Assembly: GCA_946811695.1 (NCBI GenBank)
Contig: OX328124.1
Location: 91,009,696-91,073,695 of the forward strand
Reading direction: 5' to 3'
Length of the DNA stretch: 64,000 bases
Origin: Gonocerus acuteangulatus
Lineage: Eukaryota; Arthropoda; Insecta; Hemiptera; Coreidae
Part shown: in pieces, positions 23,848 to 36,855 of the stretch
Numbering within the stretch: the stretch's first letter is position 1
Layout: each line of letters begins with the position of its first letter
Notes under the pieces: generated by a model
Seen by the model: the letters and a program-made list of their open reading frames with translations, nothing else
Database searches by the model: none
Told to the model about the DNA's origin: nothing
Position numbers and translations under genes: made by a program

Positions 23848-25597
23848 CAAGGGGAGTATACAGCGATGGGGTCACCGATTTGGACCAATTTTTTTCTGGT
23901 GATTCTACATCGAAAAATCCCGAGCGTTCCGTCCAATGCGCCTTAGGAGCCGAGAAATAAAATAAAATAGGTTGAAAGTGCTTTATTTTTTATATAGAGT
24001 TTAGAAAATGATATCGACATGATTCTTTCACCAATTCATTTGTTTTATAGAGTAGATTAAAAGAAAAATATAATCGTTAAAAAATAATTTATATTTCCTC
24101 AAATATATTCAAAAATATGCTTTCGTTTTCTGGTAAACTAGTATTATACATTTTTTTTTACACCAAAAATAATAGCAGATTTAAAATCAACACCCCAAGA
24201 AACCCTAATATACTGAATATCATTGAAAACAAAAAATAATGATTTTTCCTAGTCTGGAAGAGACTAAACATTTGTAAGCGAAAAGGTAATGTAACGTTTT
24301 GAAATTCAATATCTCCCCTTGAGATAATGAGATTTTTATATCATTGAAATCTTTCGAAAGAAGAAAGACTCCTTTTTCTAACCATATAAATGACTATTGT
24401 ATTATCTCAAAAGGTACTTGCGAAAAATGGTTTTCAAAATAAAAATAGAATGTAAACTTTTTTGCATATAACGTCAATTCCAGAACACGTAGAAACACCC
24501 CGATTGGAGGGAAATGTGTCACATTATGGCCTTTATAGACCCTCAATGTTTGGTTTGGATCGGGTAAATATTCTTTGAAATATGGCCGGATTCTTGAATC
24601 TTTAACAAAATCTTAAGGGTCCCCCCTTAGCAAAATTTAAAATATATTTTTTTTTTATTTTTGTAATATTAAAAAGTTATCGATTATGAAACAATTTTTT
24701 ATTTAAAAACGGATGTCAGATTCGTTTTTAGCACATTGAAAAACCCCTAAATTTAAATTTTGGGAATATTAAAAAAATAAAAAAAAATGTATTTTAAATT
24801 TTGCTAAGGGGGGACCCCTTAAGATTTTGTTAAAGATTCAAGAATCCGGCCATATTTCAAAGAATATTTACCCGATCCAAACCAAACTTGGAGGATCAAT
24901 AAAGGCCATAATGTGACACATTTCCGTCCAATCGGGGTGTTTCTACGTGTTCTGGAATTGACGTTATATGCAAAAAAGTTTACATTCTATTTTTATTTTG
25001 AAAACCATTTTTCGCAAGTACCTTTTGAGATAATACAATAGTCATTTATATGGTTAGAAAAAGGAGTCTTTCTTCTTTCGAAAGATTTCAATGATATAAA
25101 AATCTCATTATCTCAAGGGGAGATATTGAATTTCAAAACGTTACATTACCTTTTCGCTTACAAATGTTTAGTCTCTTCCAGACTAGGAAAAATCATTATT
25201 TTTTGTTTTCAATGATATTCAGTATATTAGGGTTTCTTGAGGTGTTGATTTTAAATCTGCTATTATTTTTGGTGTAAAAAAATGTATAATACTAGTTTAC
25301 CTGAAAACGAAAGCATATTTTTGAATATATTTGAGGAAATATAAATAATTTTTTAACGATTATATTTTTCCTTTAATCTACTCTATAAAACAAATGAATT
25401 GGTGAAAGAATCATGTCGATATCATTTTCTGAACTCTATATAAAAAATAAAGCACTTTCAACCTATTTTATTTTATTTCTCGGCTCCTTAGGCGCATTGG
25501 ACGGAACGCTTGGACACGTGTCGACTATTTTTCGATGTAGAATCACCAGAAAAAAATTGGTCCAAATCGGTGACCCCATCGCTTTATACTCCCCTTG
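23848..25597. mobile_element. Giant fold-back element, ~825-bp arms, TSD TTA
   Basis: The left arm (23848-24670) and right arm (24765-25597) are reverse complements over more than 820 bp with a 94-bp loop. The ends are CAAGGGGAGTATA and TATACTCCCCTTG. TTA flanks both sides (23845-23847, 25598-25600). The element sits in unit 2 of a tandem repeat. Removing it and one TTA restores TTTTTGACTTAGTAACTT, which aligns with TTTTTGACTTCATAACTT of unit 1, so the insertion boundaries are well supported. It has no ORF of note and must have been moved by another element's enzyme. The arms differ at only a few positions by eye (for example ACCTC/ACCCC near the inner part), suggesting recent origin or arm conversion. 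Confidence 0.9.
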
Positions 25598-26060
25598 TTA
25601 GTAACTTTATTTGGGCTAGTTAGGACGTCAACATATCAAATGTTCCCGACCGTAGCCGAGAGGGGATTAGAGGGTTCTATTTTTCAGGGTTTCACCTATA
25701 TCTCAGTCACCATGCATTCTATAACAAATGAACGCTGATTAAATTTGCTACAAGTTCTGCTCATTCACGTTTTTCGAGATATCCGATCTTGAAAGTCTGT
25801 AATTTTGTGGGGAAAAAAAAACACTTTTGTCGCAAACTTTTTGCTCTTTTTAGCCAGATAACTCTTCAACGATGCATCCAAAAAATAATTGCCGCTTATA
25901 GGGCTGTAGAGCATTATATTTGATACAATAATATACTAATATCTTATTTAATTTCCTTCAAACGTTAAAACAATTTAAGTGTTCATCGTGAAATCTGAAA
26001 TTTCGCCACAACTCTCGAATGAATCATTCAACTTCTTACCATTTCCAGGCAACATATTGT
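25598..26060 (+). repeat. ~520-bp tandem repeat, rest of unit 2
   Basis: It continues the unit broken at 23847 (GGACGTCAACATATCAAA, TTTTTCGAGATATCCG, GAAAGTCTGTAATTTT, TTCAACGATGCATCC, TATAGGGCTGTAGA) and ends near TTTCCAGGCAACA at about 26045, the beginning of a third unit. Confidence 0.85.
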
Positions 26061-26954
26061 CCAAAATATGCCTTATTACCATATTATTTAAATCTTTGGA
26101 CCTTTTTAAGAGTAATGATCGGTTCTGAAAAGGTAATCAGATTACTTTTACCACTTTTTTTTCAATCTAATTAAAGCACTTTAAGTATATACGTTACTTT
26201 TTTCCGAATGCCAAGATGTTGGTGGTTATTATTGCTTGATCCATTAGAATCAAGAACCTCGCCCCCCCCCCAATGAGGTAGTAAGTGAAACGACCCTTCT
26301 TTATACTTCCCACCACTAACGACCCGTCGGGCTTTTCATCTTCAAACCAAGATGGACGGCTTATTTTCAATTTTTATTTTCCCTCCCCCCTCCAGGCTCA
26401 ATGTCCATCTTCATTCCTTCAGGGGCGGGGCGTGCACTTTCAATTTGGAGTTACATTTCCCTTGCTATTTCTGATTATTTCTTCAGCAGCTTTACATTTC
26501 TTCAAGTAATCATTCTTTTTCTTGGTGAAGAAACACGTCTTCTTGAAAATGATGCGTTCTTCAATATCAATATTCTTTTAAAATCGTCTTCGTGAAATGA
26601 AGTCAATTAGTTTGAACATCGATATTTAATCTATTATATATTTTAAAAGTGATGAGATTAATTTTTATTTATGTCGAAATCTATTCGTTAAGCTATTACA
26701 TAAACATTGTATCAGAACGCAAGTTATGTCTTACTGCCATCGTTTTTTTTTTTTTTTTTTTTTTTTTTTGTTAAAGGTAATTCAACCACATTGTTTATTG
26801 TTTCCTATTTAAATTTCATGAATGTAACACACGTCTATGAAGATATTTCACTGACATATATATCATATAAATTCAGGCAAACTCTCATATATACACATTC
26901 ATTCTCTTAATTAAATCATATATGTACACACATATTAATTCTCTTAATAAAAAG

Positions 26955-26974
26955 TGTGTGTGTGTGTGTGTGTA
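26955..26974. repeat. (GT)n microsatellite
   Basis: About nine TG units in an otherwise low-complexity A+T-rich stretch. Confidence 0.9.
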
Positions 26975-27977
26975 TGAACGTGGGCGTATGTGTATATACG
27001 TGTGCTAGTTTAGTTTTAGTATTAATATTACTTACATTAGTATTAGTTTTAGTAATAATAATAATAAAAAAGAAATATATATGTATTAAAAAAATAAATA
27101 AAATTAAGAAATAAAATGTAAAAAAAAAAAAATTATACAAGAAGGAAAAAAAAATAAATAAATAAATAAGATCAGAATTTTTTTGTCATGAATGCTGAAA
27201 AATCAGCATTTTTTGTCATAAATGCTGAATTAGAAGCGCAGCACTGTCCTAAACACAAAATTTCAAACCCTTTCACGACATATACACGACTCTCTAACAT
27301 TACACTTGAGGGCGGTGAGGACCTAGATGTTTTCTGCCCTTAAACGCCCAATCCATCCATCCATCTTAATTAAATCAATTATATTTTATAAAATAGATCT
27401 GTGGTTGTCAGGAATCTCAACGCTCTCTTGCTCGATTCGTCCCCAAGTATGTCACAGAGAGGACCATGAATTTCCTTCTGGTTTCGAATAGCTAAATATG
27501 TTTAATAGAAAGATTTTCGCCGCAAATTATGCATTCCGGCCTAGACTCTCTTTGAAATTAATAAGCATTGGTGAGGTTAGTGTGTCTAATTCTTATTCTC
27601 AACAGAACCACCTCATCCCACCACCTTGATGTTGATTATAAAATGTAAATGTAGAATTGAAAAATGTAGCCAATAAGAATAGTAAACCGAATGAAGCGCC
27701 ACCACAATAATCAAATAACAAATCTGATATAATGGATTTGCTAGCGTTATTATATTATTATTTTTTTTAATTTTTTTTTTAACATGTTGATCATAAACAT
27801 TGGGGAAATCGTCAAACGGATTTCTTTAATTTTTTTACTAAAAATTTATTTCTTCAAAGTAAGTGTAATAATGATTTGTTGTCTTTACTTACATTTTTCA
27901 TCTGCATTCTCTATTTATTTTTGGAGTTGGCAATTTCTTGAAAAATGTTATATAATAGCTGCTTATTGATTTTCTAG

Positions 27978-28098
27978 GTTGAAGTACTAGAGCTTTACTG
28001 TGACCCCAGAGATTCTAAAGCTTACGTCGAGCCTGGAGAAGAAGTCGCCAAGCTATACACTACACCAGAGAAAAGCTACAGTCATCCTTATTCAACAG
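27978..28098 (+). CDS. SHB-family adaptor, YxxP-rich exon
   Basis: This 121-nt exon lies between the acceptor GATTTTCTAG and the donor ACAG|GTATCC. It is read in phase 0, continuing from 16177, and leaves one extra base (phase 1) that completes a codon with the exon at 50426. The 40 codons encode ELYCDPRDSKAYVEPGEE and then LYTTPEKSYSHPYS. Four tyrosines sit in YxxP or similar context (YCDP, YVEP, YTTP, YSHP). The YxDPxDxKxYxEPxE spacing resembles the tyrosine motifs of SHB, SHE and SHF, which when phosphorylated bind SH2 domains of partners such as CRK. That role is inferred from the family. Confidence 0.82.
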
Positions 28099-28534
28099 GT
28101 ATCCAATTATTTTCCTGTATACAGATTTTTAGCATAAATATGATTTAGCGATGACTAAACTGAAAAAAAAAGTTACAAATAAATGTCGCAAAAAGTGTCC
28201 GCTGGCGTTCAGGCATACGCGGTAGCCTTGTACGGAAAATAAGACTGTATGTTACACAGTACATTACATAAGTTGGTCGGGTGGAGCTGAAGCATATTTA
28301 TGTTCCTGAATTTGAGCAGAAGGCTCTGAACGAAATTAATTACAATAAATTTAGCACATAACATTAGAATAAGAGATCAAACCATATTAGTTAGCAATTA
28401 AAGAAAGATGCATATTAAATTCCCCCAAGGGTTTATTGAAACTATTGCCTGTCATGCCTATACCGTTTTCTATATCTTTGAATAGAAAAAGATGTTTTGG
28501 GTAGAAACGACATGAAATAGAAAGAGAAGGTATT

Positions 28535-28571
28535 ACACTAAGAGAGAGAGAGAGTGAGAAAGAGAGAGAGT
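28535..28571. repeat. (GA)n microsatellite
   Basis: Interrupted GAGAGA tract of about 35 bp. Confidence 0.9.
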
Positions 28572-31500
28572 TACCTCCATGTAAATAGGAGATATACCTA
28601 GCAACGTCACGCTTATGAGATTCAAATATTTGTATTGCAAACATGGATCCCTTTTCATCCTCCCCCTTCATTTTATCCTTTATTTATTCCTTTGATATCG
28701 ATATTTGGTCCATTTTCTCTATTGCAAACCAAATTGGTTCCTAAGAGGTCATTTTATGCTAAAGTGTAAATCGTTACCAAAATACTCTTTCTGAATAAAA
28801 TATGAATTCCCTATTCATTGACGATAAATTGGCTATGAATCCCAAAAACATATTTTATTGCAGTTCCTATTTCTGCTTGCCTGTAGCCGATTCTGAAGAA
28901 GTCATACATCAAGTGGCCAGCCTCCAGGTCTTATAGGCCTTCCTTGTTACACAAAATCACCCAAAAAAGTTACAGATTTACCGCGCGAGCAGTTTTAAAA
29001 TGAGTGAAGAAAATTAAATCGTTATTGAAAAACTGCGAAAATATGCGTAACTATTTGATACTTCCCATATTCCCCCGATCCTTGGATCGCTGCCCGCCGC
29101 GATACAGATCGCGTTCTGTTTGTCCGAGCCTTAAGTTCATATATTTCTACATGCATCATCCTCAAAGCTACGAATATTTATTAAAAAAAATAAAGTGGAA
29201 TTTTCATCCCGAAAGAGCGTACGATTTTTTATCTCGAGGAAAAGTGAATTAATACTACCCCCGCTCTGACCCTATGCCCCCCGTTCTCAGCCTTATCATG
29301 TTCCAAATTTATTGTGTCTATTAAGAACGTATCGTGTTGTAAAAAATTAATATTTCTTTCTCTTTTTTGATACATATATTTTAAAAATATTATTAATAAA
29401 TCCTGTAAGGCAGAAGCAGGGTGAGTTTTCGGCTACGAAGTCATCTCTTCTTATCAAGTAGAAGACTATAATTTACATAATAATTCCGGGACTATTTTAT
29501 CTAGGGTAATGAATATTAATAGTTTCACTTCCATATTTATCAAATCGTACATTTACAAACTATATAAAGGTATTACTCATTTCATAGGAATCCGGATAAC
29601 GGATGAATGTGCTTAAACCAATCCATCCAAATACGAAATAAACCTAAATAATTTTGCCCTTTCATATTTATTTGGCCATCTCCAGAAGTTCCGAACCTCT
29701 ATATACATATATAAGTTAAATGGGAGATGCCGGGGTGATAAGAAACAAATCTATACCATTAATACAATCAATTGAAATAAATATCTCGTAATAATTGGAT
29801 TAAATGGAGTCCTCTTGATTGTTTAAGTCATTTTTAAAATTAAAAACAATTTCTTTAATTTTCATAATACTGGAGACCAGTCCTCACCCTGGGGCATTAC
29901 CCTACAAAAAATAAAGATGGAGTAATAAGTAATATGCCTAGAACGAGTAAATAAAGAATACTTTCAAAGTTTTAAAAAATGTAAGTCATAGTCTTGGTCA
30001 GAAGGTTACACATTAATAAATTCAAAACATCTTACCTACAAAAATACAGTAAAATTTAAAAAAAAAAAAATCATGAATTTCGGCTGGAACCAACCACCCT
30101 TCCAAGTGGTCCGATTTTGATGGTTAACAAATCATTCAATCAATGAAAATACTATATACGATGTTTTGGGGCGAAAATCAAAATTTTGGGTGCTATCGTT
30201 TTATACATACAGGTAGGTACATATATAGATATGTATGAATTTTTACTAGAGGGGCAGAAAAACTGCTATAAAATACTCGCTTTAAGAAGGAAAACCTCCA
30301 CACACGTATTCATTGAGTGATATTGATAGAGAAAGTCTTAAAACGGACATTTTTTACTTATCTCCTACTCTAATGGTGCACTTATTCTGAGACCTGATAA
30401 AGTAACATTTCACTATGTGTCTCAATTTCCTTCAAGCCAGGGGCGAAGTTCTTCTGCCTTATTTTCTCCCTTGCCCTTGCTACTGCCCCTAGTCTCCTGA
30501 GCGAGAACGCGTGTCCTATTAAATCTCCATCCAGAGGACCCTCCAGAATGTCTGAGAGCTGCTTGATTAAGACTGAGGGAGCGGAGTTTCGGTGCGGTTG
30601 TCGAGAGCCGCTCCAAGCCCGGCAAGAAATTAGGTTAAAACCGGCAGAGTATGTCGTTTACAAACAATTAACGAGGTGTGCAAAGGGGAAGAGCCCGCCC
30701 AATTTGTAGGAAGCCCTCGAAGAGAATCTAGTTTGGGTCCCGGATAGCTTAATCACCTTCGGGACGGGTTTAGGGAGTTGGAACAAGTTCTGGGACAGCC
30801 ACTTCGCTAAGGGCATTAGTCATCTCAGGGCTGCTGGGATTTAACTATTAGTCAATGAATTAATTTTAGTCTGGCTAAACAAACTTCCTCTGTCGTCGAA
30901 GAATCCATTGTATACTGTTTGTTGACGAAAACCTCAAGTAAAAATACGGACAAGCCATCTTGTGTTGAAGACAACACAAACGAACAACTCAATCCAACCC
31001 GCCACATAGAAATTCAACACATATCCAATTATTGAAAACCCAAATTTTACATTTATCGAATATCATATTGGAATAGAAATATTACATTTATTGAAATGTT
31101 TATACGTTAAATGCAAACAATGAACAATGCCTTAAGGAAATCAGTAAATTGGATGATTTATATCGAAATTTTAACTTTTAAGAGAAGGATCATAGAATGA
31201 AATGGTAATACCTTATTTAAAAATGATTATATTTTTTTTGTAATGAGTCGTCATTATAATAATCTCAGATATTTATTCATAAATAAATATGTATATAATT
31301 CTATATTGTCAATATTTTTGAAGACTAACATCAACCACGAACACGATTTACGGGTAAAGGTCACGTCTACGTTCCGTCAAGTATCGGTCACGAAAAATAT
31401 TTATTCATGACGGTTCGATGACTGTCTATTCACACACTCAGTCTAGTATCAGTCATGTTACAGCTCAGTAACTGAACCTTGGCCGGCAAGTCTGATACAA

Positions 31501-32210
31501 AATATTGGGACATGATTGATCTTATCAGTCTAGGCGTGGCCCTACTTGCGGAAGGTTCTCGGTGATATAAGTTGTAATTGTACATACAGTAATAGCTCCT
31601 GAAGAGGCGTCACACAGTGGGCCGAATGGCCAAAAAGTGGAAATAATTCAATATCTCGAGAACGGATTAACCTAGAAACCTGGGGCTGGACTCATTCGAC
31701 TCAGAACAAAAAAATACATCAATTTCAAATGTTTTTATTTGAAGTCTATTGATGAGCTAATGGAAAAGTGAACGCCTATTGGGCGTTAAAAAGTTTTGAT
31801 ATTTTCTGAAAAGGTTGAATTTATCTAAACAAGTTGCAAGTTGCAACATGTATTTTGAGTGTATATTTAAATTCAGAGTGGTTTTGTTGAAGGAATGCGT
31901 CGATGTTCGTACCACCCACTAAGGAGTCACAAAAATCGCGATATTTCATTTTAACTCATGAGAGCTCATGACTAAACAACGCTAGCACCTAGAATGAACT
32001 CGAATTAAAAGTGTTTTGACGTGGGGACATGTATTATCTGAGCCAATAATAGGATAGTGCAACAAATAAAGGCGTACTCTAATCCTTTCCTTTCATTCCG
32101 GTGTTATGATCGGATAAGCAGATAAAAGCAGATGATTTTTGTTCTAATCTTTACTTTAACATGTCCAGTTTGAAATGTGACCTTTCTTATCTCGGAGGAA
32201 GCCGGATCTT

Positions 32211-32371
32211 TTTAGCACTTTCCTCCGAAGGAAAGTAGCTATTGAGGTTGGACTCATGACGGAATTTTTGAAAAATTTCTTCAAATCTTTATCGATCCTA
32301 CCTAGTAGACACCGAAAATGACCCCCGTTAAAATTTATATATATCTATATATATATATATATATATATATA

Positions 32372-32425
<54 letters not shown>

Positions 32426-33333
32426 TGTTAACACGATAGCGGCCAGAGTTTTTGTTTTTTCGGCACGATACTTGGTATATAGCATTCAATTAGCAAACGA
32501 TTGAACGAGTTCGTTAACCACTAAAGTCGGTCCACCGGAAGGGGGGGTTTACCCCGAACCCAAAACACTTATTTGACTATGTCAGCCGTAATATTTGTTA
32601 TATTAACGAAACTTGGTATTCGTAGTGGTAATATAGAGAGAAAAGTGAGATATAAAAATGAACTAAATCGGTTCATTAGAAGGGGGGGTTTACTCCGTAC
32701 CCACAATACCAATTCGCCACTACCAGCCGTGATTTTTGGTATATTTCGACGAAACTCTGTATTCGTAGTGCTAATCCACAGGTAAATATGTGTTGTAAAA
32801 ATAAACTAAATCGGTTCATTAGAAGGGGGGGTTTACTCCGGACCCAAATTCCTAATATACTCATACCGGTCGTAATTTCTGCTGTATTGTGACGAAACGC
32901 GGTATATGTCGTGGGTAACTCATGAGAAAGAAGTGTTGTAAAAATGAGCTGAATCGGTCAATCGGAAAGCGGGGGTTTAATTTATAATATATTTGAATAG
33001 AAAAGCCGGCAGACGAAGGTTCACAAAGCCGCCGCAAGGAGCGCTTTCTACCACTAGAGTGACTGTATCCTGTTCCTGCGTTAGATCAAAATACGATAAT
33101 ATGAGGATTTTTGTATTTATTACGTAGTGTAGTAAGTACCATGTGTAAACATAACTCTGGAAGCAAATTAATAATTGATCAGTTACTCATTACAAATTTA
33201 AAAGAGAACTATTCATGTTTTTATTTTATTTATGTAGGATATTTTAAGCAAATTGTTCTGGAAAGCAGTCTACACTACCCAAATTCTGAGGAAAGTGCTT
33301 AGTTATGCAGCTCCTGCGTGACGGACTTTTTTG
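32211..33333 (+). repeat. Repeat element with internal ~143-bp minisatellite, copy A
   Basis: It begins TTTAGCACTTTCCTCCG, contains a (TA)n tract, then four diverged units starting near 32527, 32669, 32812 and 32956, each with CGGTTCATTAGAAGGGGG or a variant followed by TTTACTCCGxACCC and GAAACTTGGTATTCGTAG. It ends TTAGTTATGCAGCTCCTGCG and TGACGGAC. The same order is found in copy B at 45768-46622, so the whole unit has moved or been duplicated. No coding capacity and no inverted ends were found; class unknown. Confidence 0.8.
32334..32422. repeat. (TA)n microsatellite
   Basis: About 44 TA units with small interruptions, inside copy A of the repeat element. Confidence 0.95.
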
Positions 33334-33358
33334 TAATCACAGCTGTTCTGAATGCTTT

Positions 33359-33400
33359 CTTATTTTTTTTTTTTTTTATTTTTTTTTTTTTTTTTTTTAC
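33359..33400. repeat. Poly(T) tract
   Basis: About 40 bp of T with two A interruptions, 25 bp beyond the end of repeat copy A. Confidence 0.9.
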
Positions 33401-34881
33401 CATTTTGACGGATGTGTTGACCATCGTAGGGCAGGATAAAAAGTTGATTATTTTTTCTCTCTTTTTAAATTATATATTAATTATAATTAATAAATAATTT
33501 AAAAAGACTACTGTAAATAATTACACACTACTATAAATAATTATTTATTGGGCCTAAATTAATGGGAATACCCTTGCAACAAGAGGGAAAAGTATGCTGT
33601 TCCTAAATTCTGTAGCTAATATAGTGAGAGAATCACAAATTTATAATCGAAATCAGCGCTTTCGAAAATTGATTTTTTTCCGCTATGTCACCACTGGAAC
33701 GCGAATTATGTAGATCATAATAAAGGATTAGTGTAGAAAGTGAGTGTTTTTGTTCGAATTTGACCTTCTGCCACATATAAATATATTAGAAAAATAGGGC
33801 CACTATCTTATAATATCGTTGAGAAGAAATTCTCTTTTGACTATTCCGAATCGCCAGTCCCACTTCAGTCTTCGAATAGTGAACAGATGATTTCTTCGCA
33901 ACGATACTTTTTTTGTTTTGAGTGATGAGTTTGCTGACGACGGCTCTGAATCGAAGCGGCGACTGGTCTGTGTGAATAGACCTCAAGTATGCCTAACTAA
34001 TATGTTTTAGAAGTCTTTCAACCTATGTTTAAACAGCAATATTTCAACCTATATTTAAAGAAAAACAAGTTTAAAATCAAATCTTCCAGTAAGCTAGATT
34101 TTAGAAGGCAATAATGTGGTGAAGTCCCTAAAAGATATACATCTCCTGGACAACATTTGAAGCAATCTCTATTTTCAACTTATTATCATCATCCCAGAGC
34201 AAATATATTACATTAAAATCCTCACCACAATAAGATAAATCTCAATATTACCAATCCGTAATGAGGGAACAATGACCATAAGTGATTGAATTCGCCCATA
34301 AAAAAGAACCTGTGTTAATCAGTTTTCGTTCATTCCATGAAAGCGAATAAACCTCTATTTGTGTTTTATAAAAAAGTCTTTATTGTGTAACCTTTACGGA
34401 TTAAGGTTCCTTTAAACACGGTTGCGGAATCGAAGCCTTTACAAATCTCCAAGGTTACTGCGAGTATTTGGAGAATGCCTGAGGAGTGTTTTGTCATCCT
34501 AAGTGAGAGTTGGGAGATAGGTTTGGGTATGTTTCCCCAGAGAGAAGTAGTGAGGAACATGTGTTGCAAGCAAGCTGTTCCTTCTCTTATTACACTCTAA
34601 GGAAGGATCTCATTGAGAAAGCATCACCCCTCGGGGCTTTTCAATCAATGCACAATCAATAAAAGAGGAGATTGTCAATCATCAGCTGCTATTCACACGT
34701 GTATATAATGATCAGTTGACGGGACTTAAATCGTGCTCCCAAATATATTTCTTCGAAATTTTTTGTTTGTTTTGGCAATTTAATATTGGTTTTAATTTTG
34801 TTATTAATACGGTTAATTGAGTTTTATAAAAGCTGTGCCATAAAAATGGCGATTTTAAAATAATTTAAATAAAAATTGTAG

Positions 34882-35060
34882 GCCGTTAACGGCCATGGCC
34901 GCGTTAAATGCATAGGTTCCCGTAGATCACCGGAGTTCAGCAACATCTGGTGTGGCCAATGGGTGACATGCCATGTGCTGTATTTTAAAAAGGTGGCAAT
35001 CTGTAGATAGCCCGGCGTTAATAGCCCAATAATTGATACCCCGTTAAACACGAAAAAGAA
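34882..35060 (+). repeat. 5S rRNA-derived SINE, copy 1
   Basis: The first ~100 nt resemble a 5S rRNA gene: AACGGCCATGGCCGCGTTAA, then AGGTTCCCGTAGATCACCGG, GAGTTCAGCAACATCTGG (internal control box A region) and AATGGGTGACATGCC (box C region). After this comes a non-5S tail with CTGTAGATAGCCCGGCG and CCCCGTTAAACACG, shared with 39508-39696 and, in part, with the SINE at 12539-12649. 5S-derived SINEs (SINE3 class) are known in some animals. The 3' part of 5S is cut short. No clear target duplication. Confidence 0.8.
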
Positions 35061-36243
35061 TATTAATGCCGATTTTTTATTTCATTCATTTGAATTGAAA
35101 TTATAAAATATTTTATTCCAAAAGCGGTGTTCATCTAACTTATACGAGTTCTTAGTGCAATAGAAATAAAAGTAATACGCTATCATCATCGCCAGTTACA
35201 TTCTTAACCAAATTTTTTTTTAATGGACAACGAATTTTTAAACATCTACCGACGAAATATTTTAGAAAATATAATGGAAATATGTATATAAAATCAAAAT
35301 CCCATCCCAGAACATGACTTATCAAAGTATGTCCCTTAGAAAAGCTTTTTGTAAAAACTTTTTGGAATCTTAATTAGCGTAAGGGGGATGGGAAGATTGC
35401 CTTTTTGGGGGGCAAATTTAGTATTTTTCAGCTTTTTCTTGTTTCTTTCAAGCATATGTGTTTACAAAATTAGTGTCTGCTTCCGCGTAAAAACATTTGT
35501 TACAATTTTTAGTTGATACACCCTTGCTTTAATGTGTTCTGGTTCCACTAGTCACTGATTCCCCCTGAGGTGTACATATGGTAGGAGTATGGTGCAACCC
35601 CTCGTAACATACCACTCTCCTCTCATTGCCGGCTTCTTATGAATTAATGTTCTGTTCTATCTCGGCATACATTCTCACAGCTTATAGCTGCATTACATTG
35701 CTGTTATAATTTATTTTACGATTATATGTTTTTATGAAAACACCTTTAGTGTTAACGCGTGTGCGCTCCATGCTATGTGAGGGAATATTCTGGGTTGGTG
35801 TAAAAGGAGAATTCCTGGGAGAAGTTGAGGATGTGAGATGCGAGATGTAATCCTTCAGAGGGTTATCGGAGTGACGTCAAGAACCTTAATCTCTTCTTGG
35901 AGGAAAAACCCATGTTCCCCTGACAGATCGCTTATAGTTACCTCCCTGTCGCAGGCTATCTCGCTTAGTGTCGCAACATCTCTTGTCACTTTCGCTCTTC
36001 CGCCCACACACCAGCCAATTCGTCAGATTACATGGACGATGTTATTATTACTGCGAAACAGTAAGATGTTTTCGAGAAGAGAACGTAGACCGTTGAGACT
36101 ACCAAGGTAGCAACATTTTTCATAAAGAAAAGAGTATTCATTGCTAACAATTAGGCTTGAATTTCAAATCTTCTTTAGGGCTGTGAGGAGAGTAAGAACT
36201 GATCCGTATGGGAGTCCGCAGATCACTGATCTCTAATGAGGGC

Positions 36244-36855
36244 TTGGGTAAAACTAACAACTAAAGCTAAAATCAAAACTACATTCCCTTTTTAGAATAA
36301 ACTAAATCTATACTAAAAATTGCAGCCTAAAAAAACTAAAACTAAAATTAAATTAATCAATGGGTATTAGATAAACTAAAACTAAATCATTGGGAATTGA
36401 TTAAAAACTAAATTAAAGCTTTAGTTTTACTAAAATAACTGAATTATAACGTATATCATGTGTTATTTCAATAATTAAGTAAATTATTAAAACTAATAGA
36501 ACTTGTTTTCATTTTGTTTTAAATAGGCTGAAGTTGTAGTTGTAATTTGTTACCTCATTTTGTCCCAATTATAGTTCCTAAATAAACACACTTTATTTAA
36601 AATAAAATACATACATACCTATTTTTTACCCTTGTTCTAAATCAAAGTATGCAATAAACTAATTAGTAAATTTAAAACTAAACTAAAATCATAAATTAAG
36701 ATCACTTTTGATTAAATTAAACTAATTATCATACTAAAAATTGATACTAAAACTAAAAATTATAGAAATCTAAAACTAAAAATATAACGTGAGTTTATTT
36801 TCAGTTAGAGTAAACTAATGTTAGTTTAGTAAACTAACGTTAGTTTTGCCCCACA
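36244..36855. repeat. A+T-rich MITE-like element of AACTAAAACTAAA motifs
   Basis: About 600 bp of degenerate AACTAAA-type repeats lie between GGGTAAAACTAACAACT on the left and AACTAACGTTAGTTTTGCCCC on the right. The reverse complement of the right edge, GGGGCAAAACTAAC, matches the left edge imperfectly, so these may be terminal inverted repeats. No ORF. Confidence 0.5.

Larger units (their letters stand above)
16178..27977 (+). other. Intron of the SHB-like gene (11.8 kb)
   Basis: It runs from GTAAGT to TTTTCTAG. It contains a ~75-bp minisatellite, a TTA-flanked DNA transposon, a hAT-like MITE, a small palindrome, a truncated LINE, and a tandem repeat interrupted by a giant hairpin. Between 20000 and 22200 and between 26050 and 27970 I see only A+T-rich sequence, short homopolymers, a (GT)n run at about 26955-26975 and no supported gene. 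Confidence 0.75.

Noticed and set aside
31616..32110. CACAGTGGGCCGAATGGCC as a transposon end
   Set aside because: It resembles terminal sequences of some DNA elements, but no inverted partner or target duplication was found.
35838..36110. 90-codon + strand ORF
   Set aside because: Ser/Leu/Arg-rich without motif, no supporting context; likely chance.
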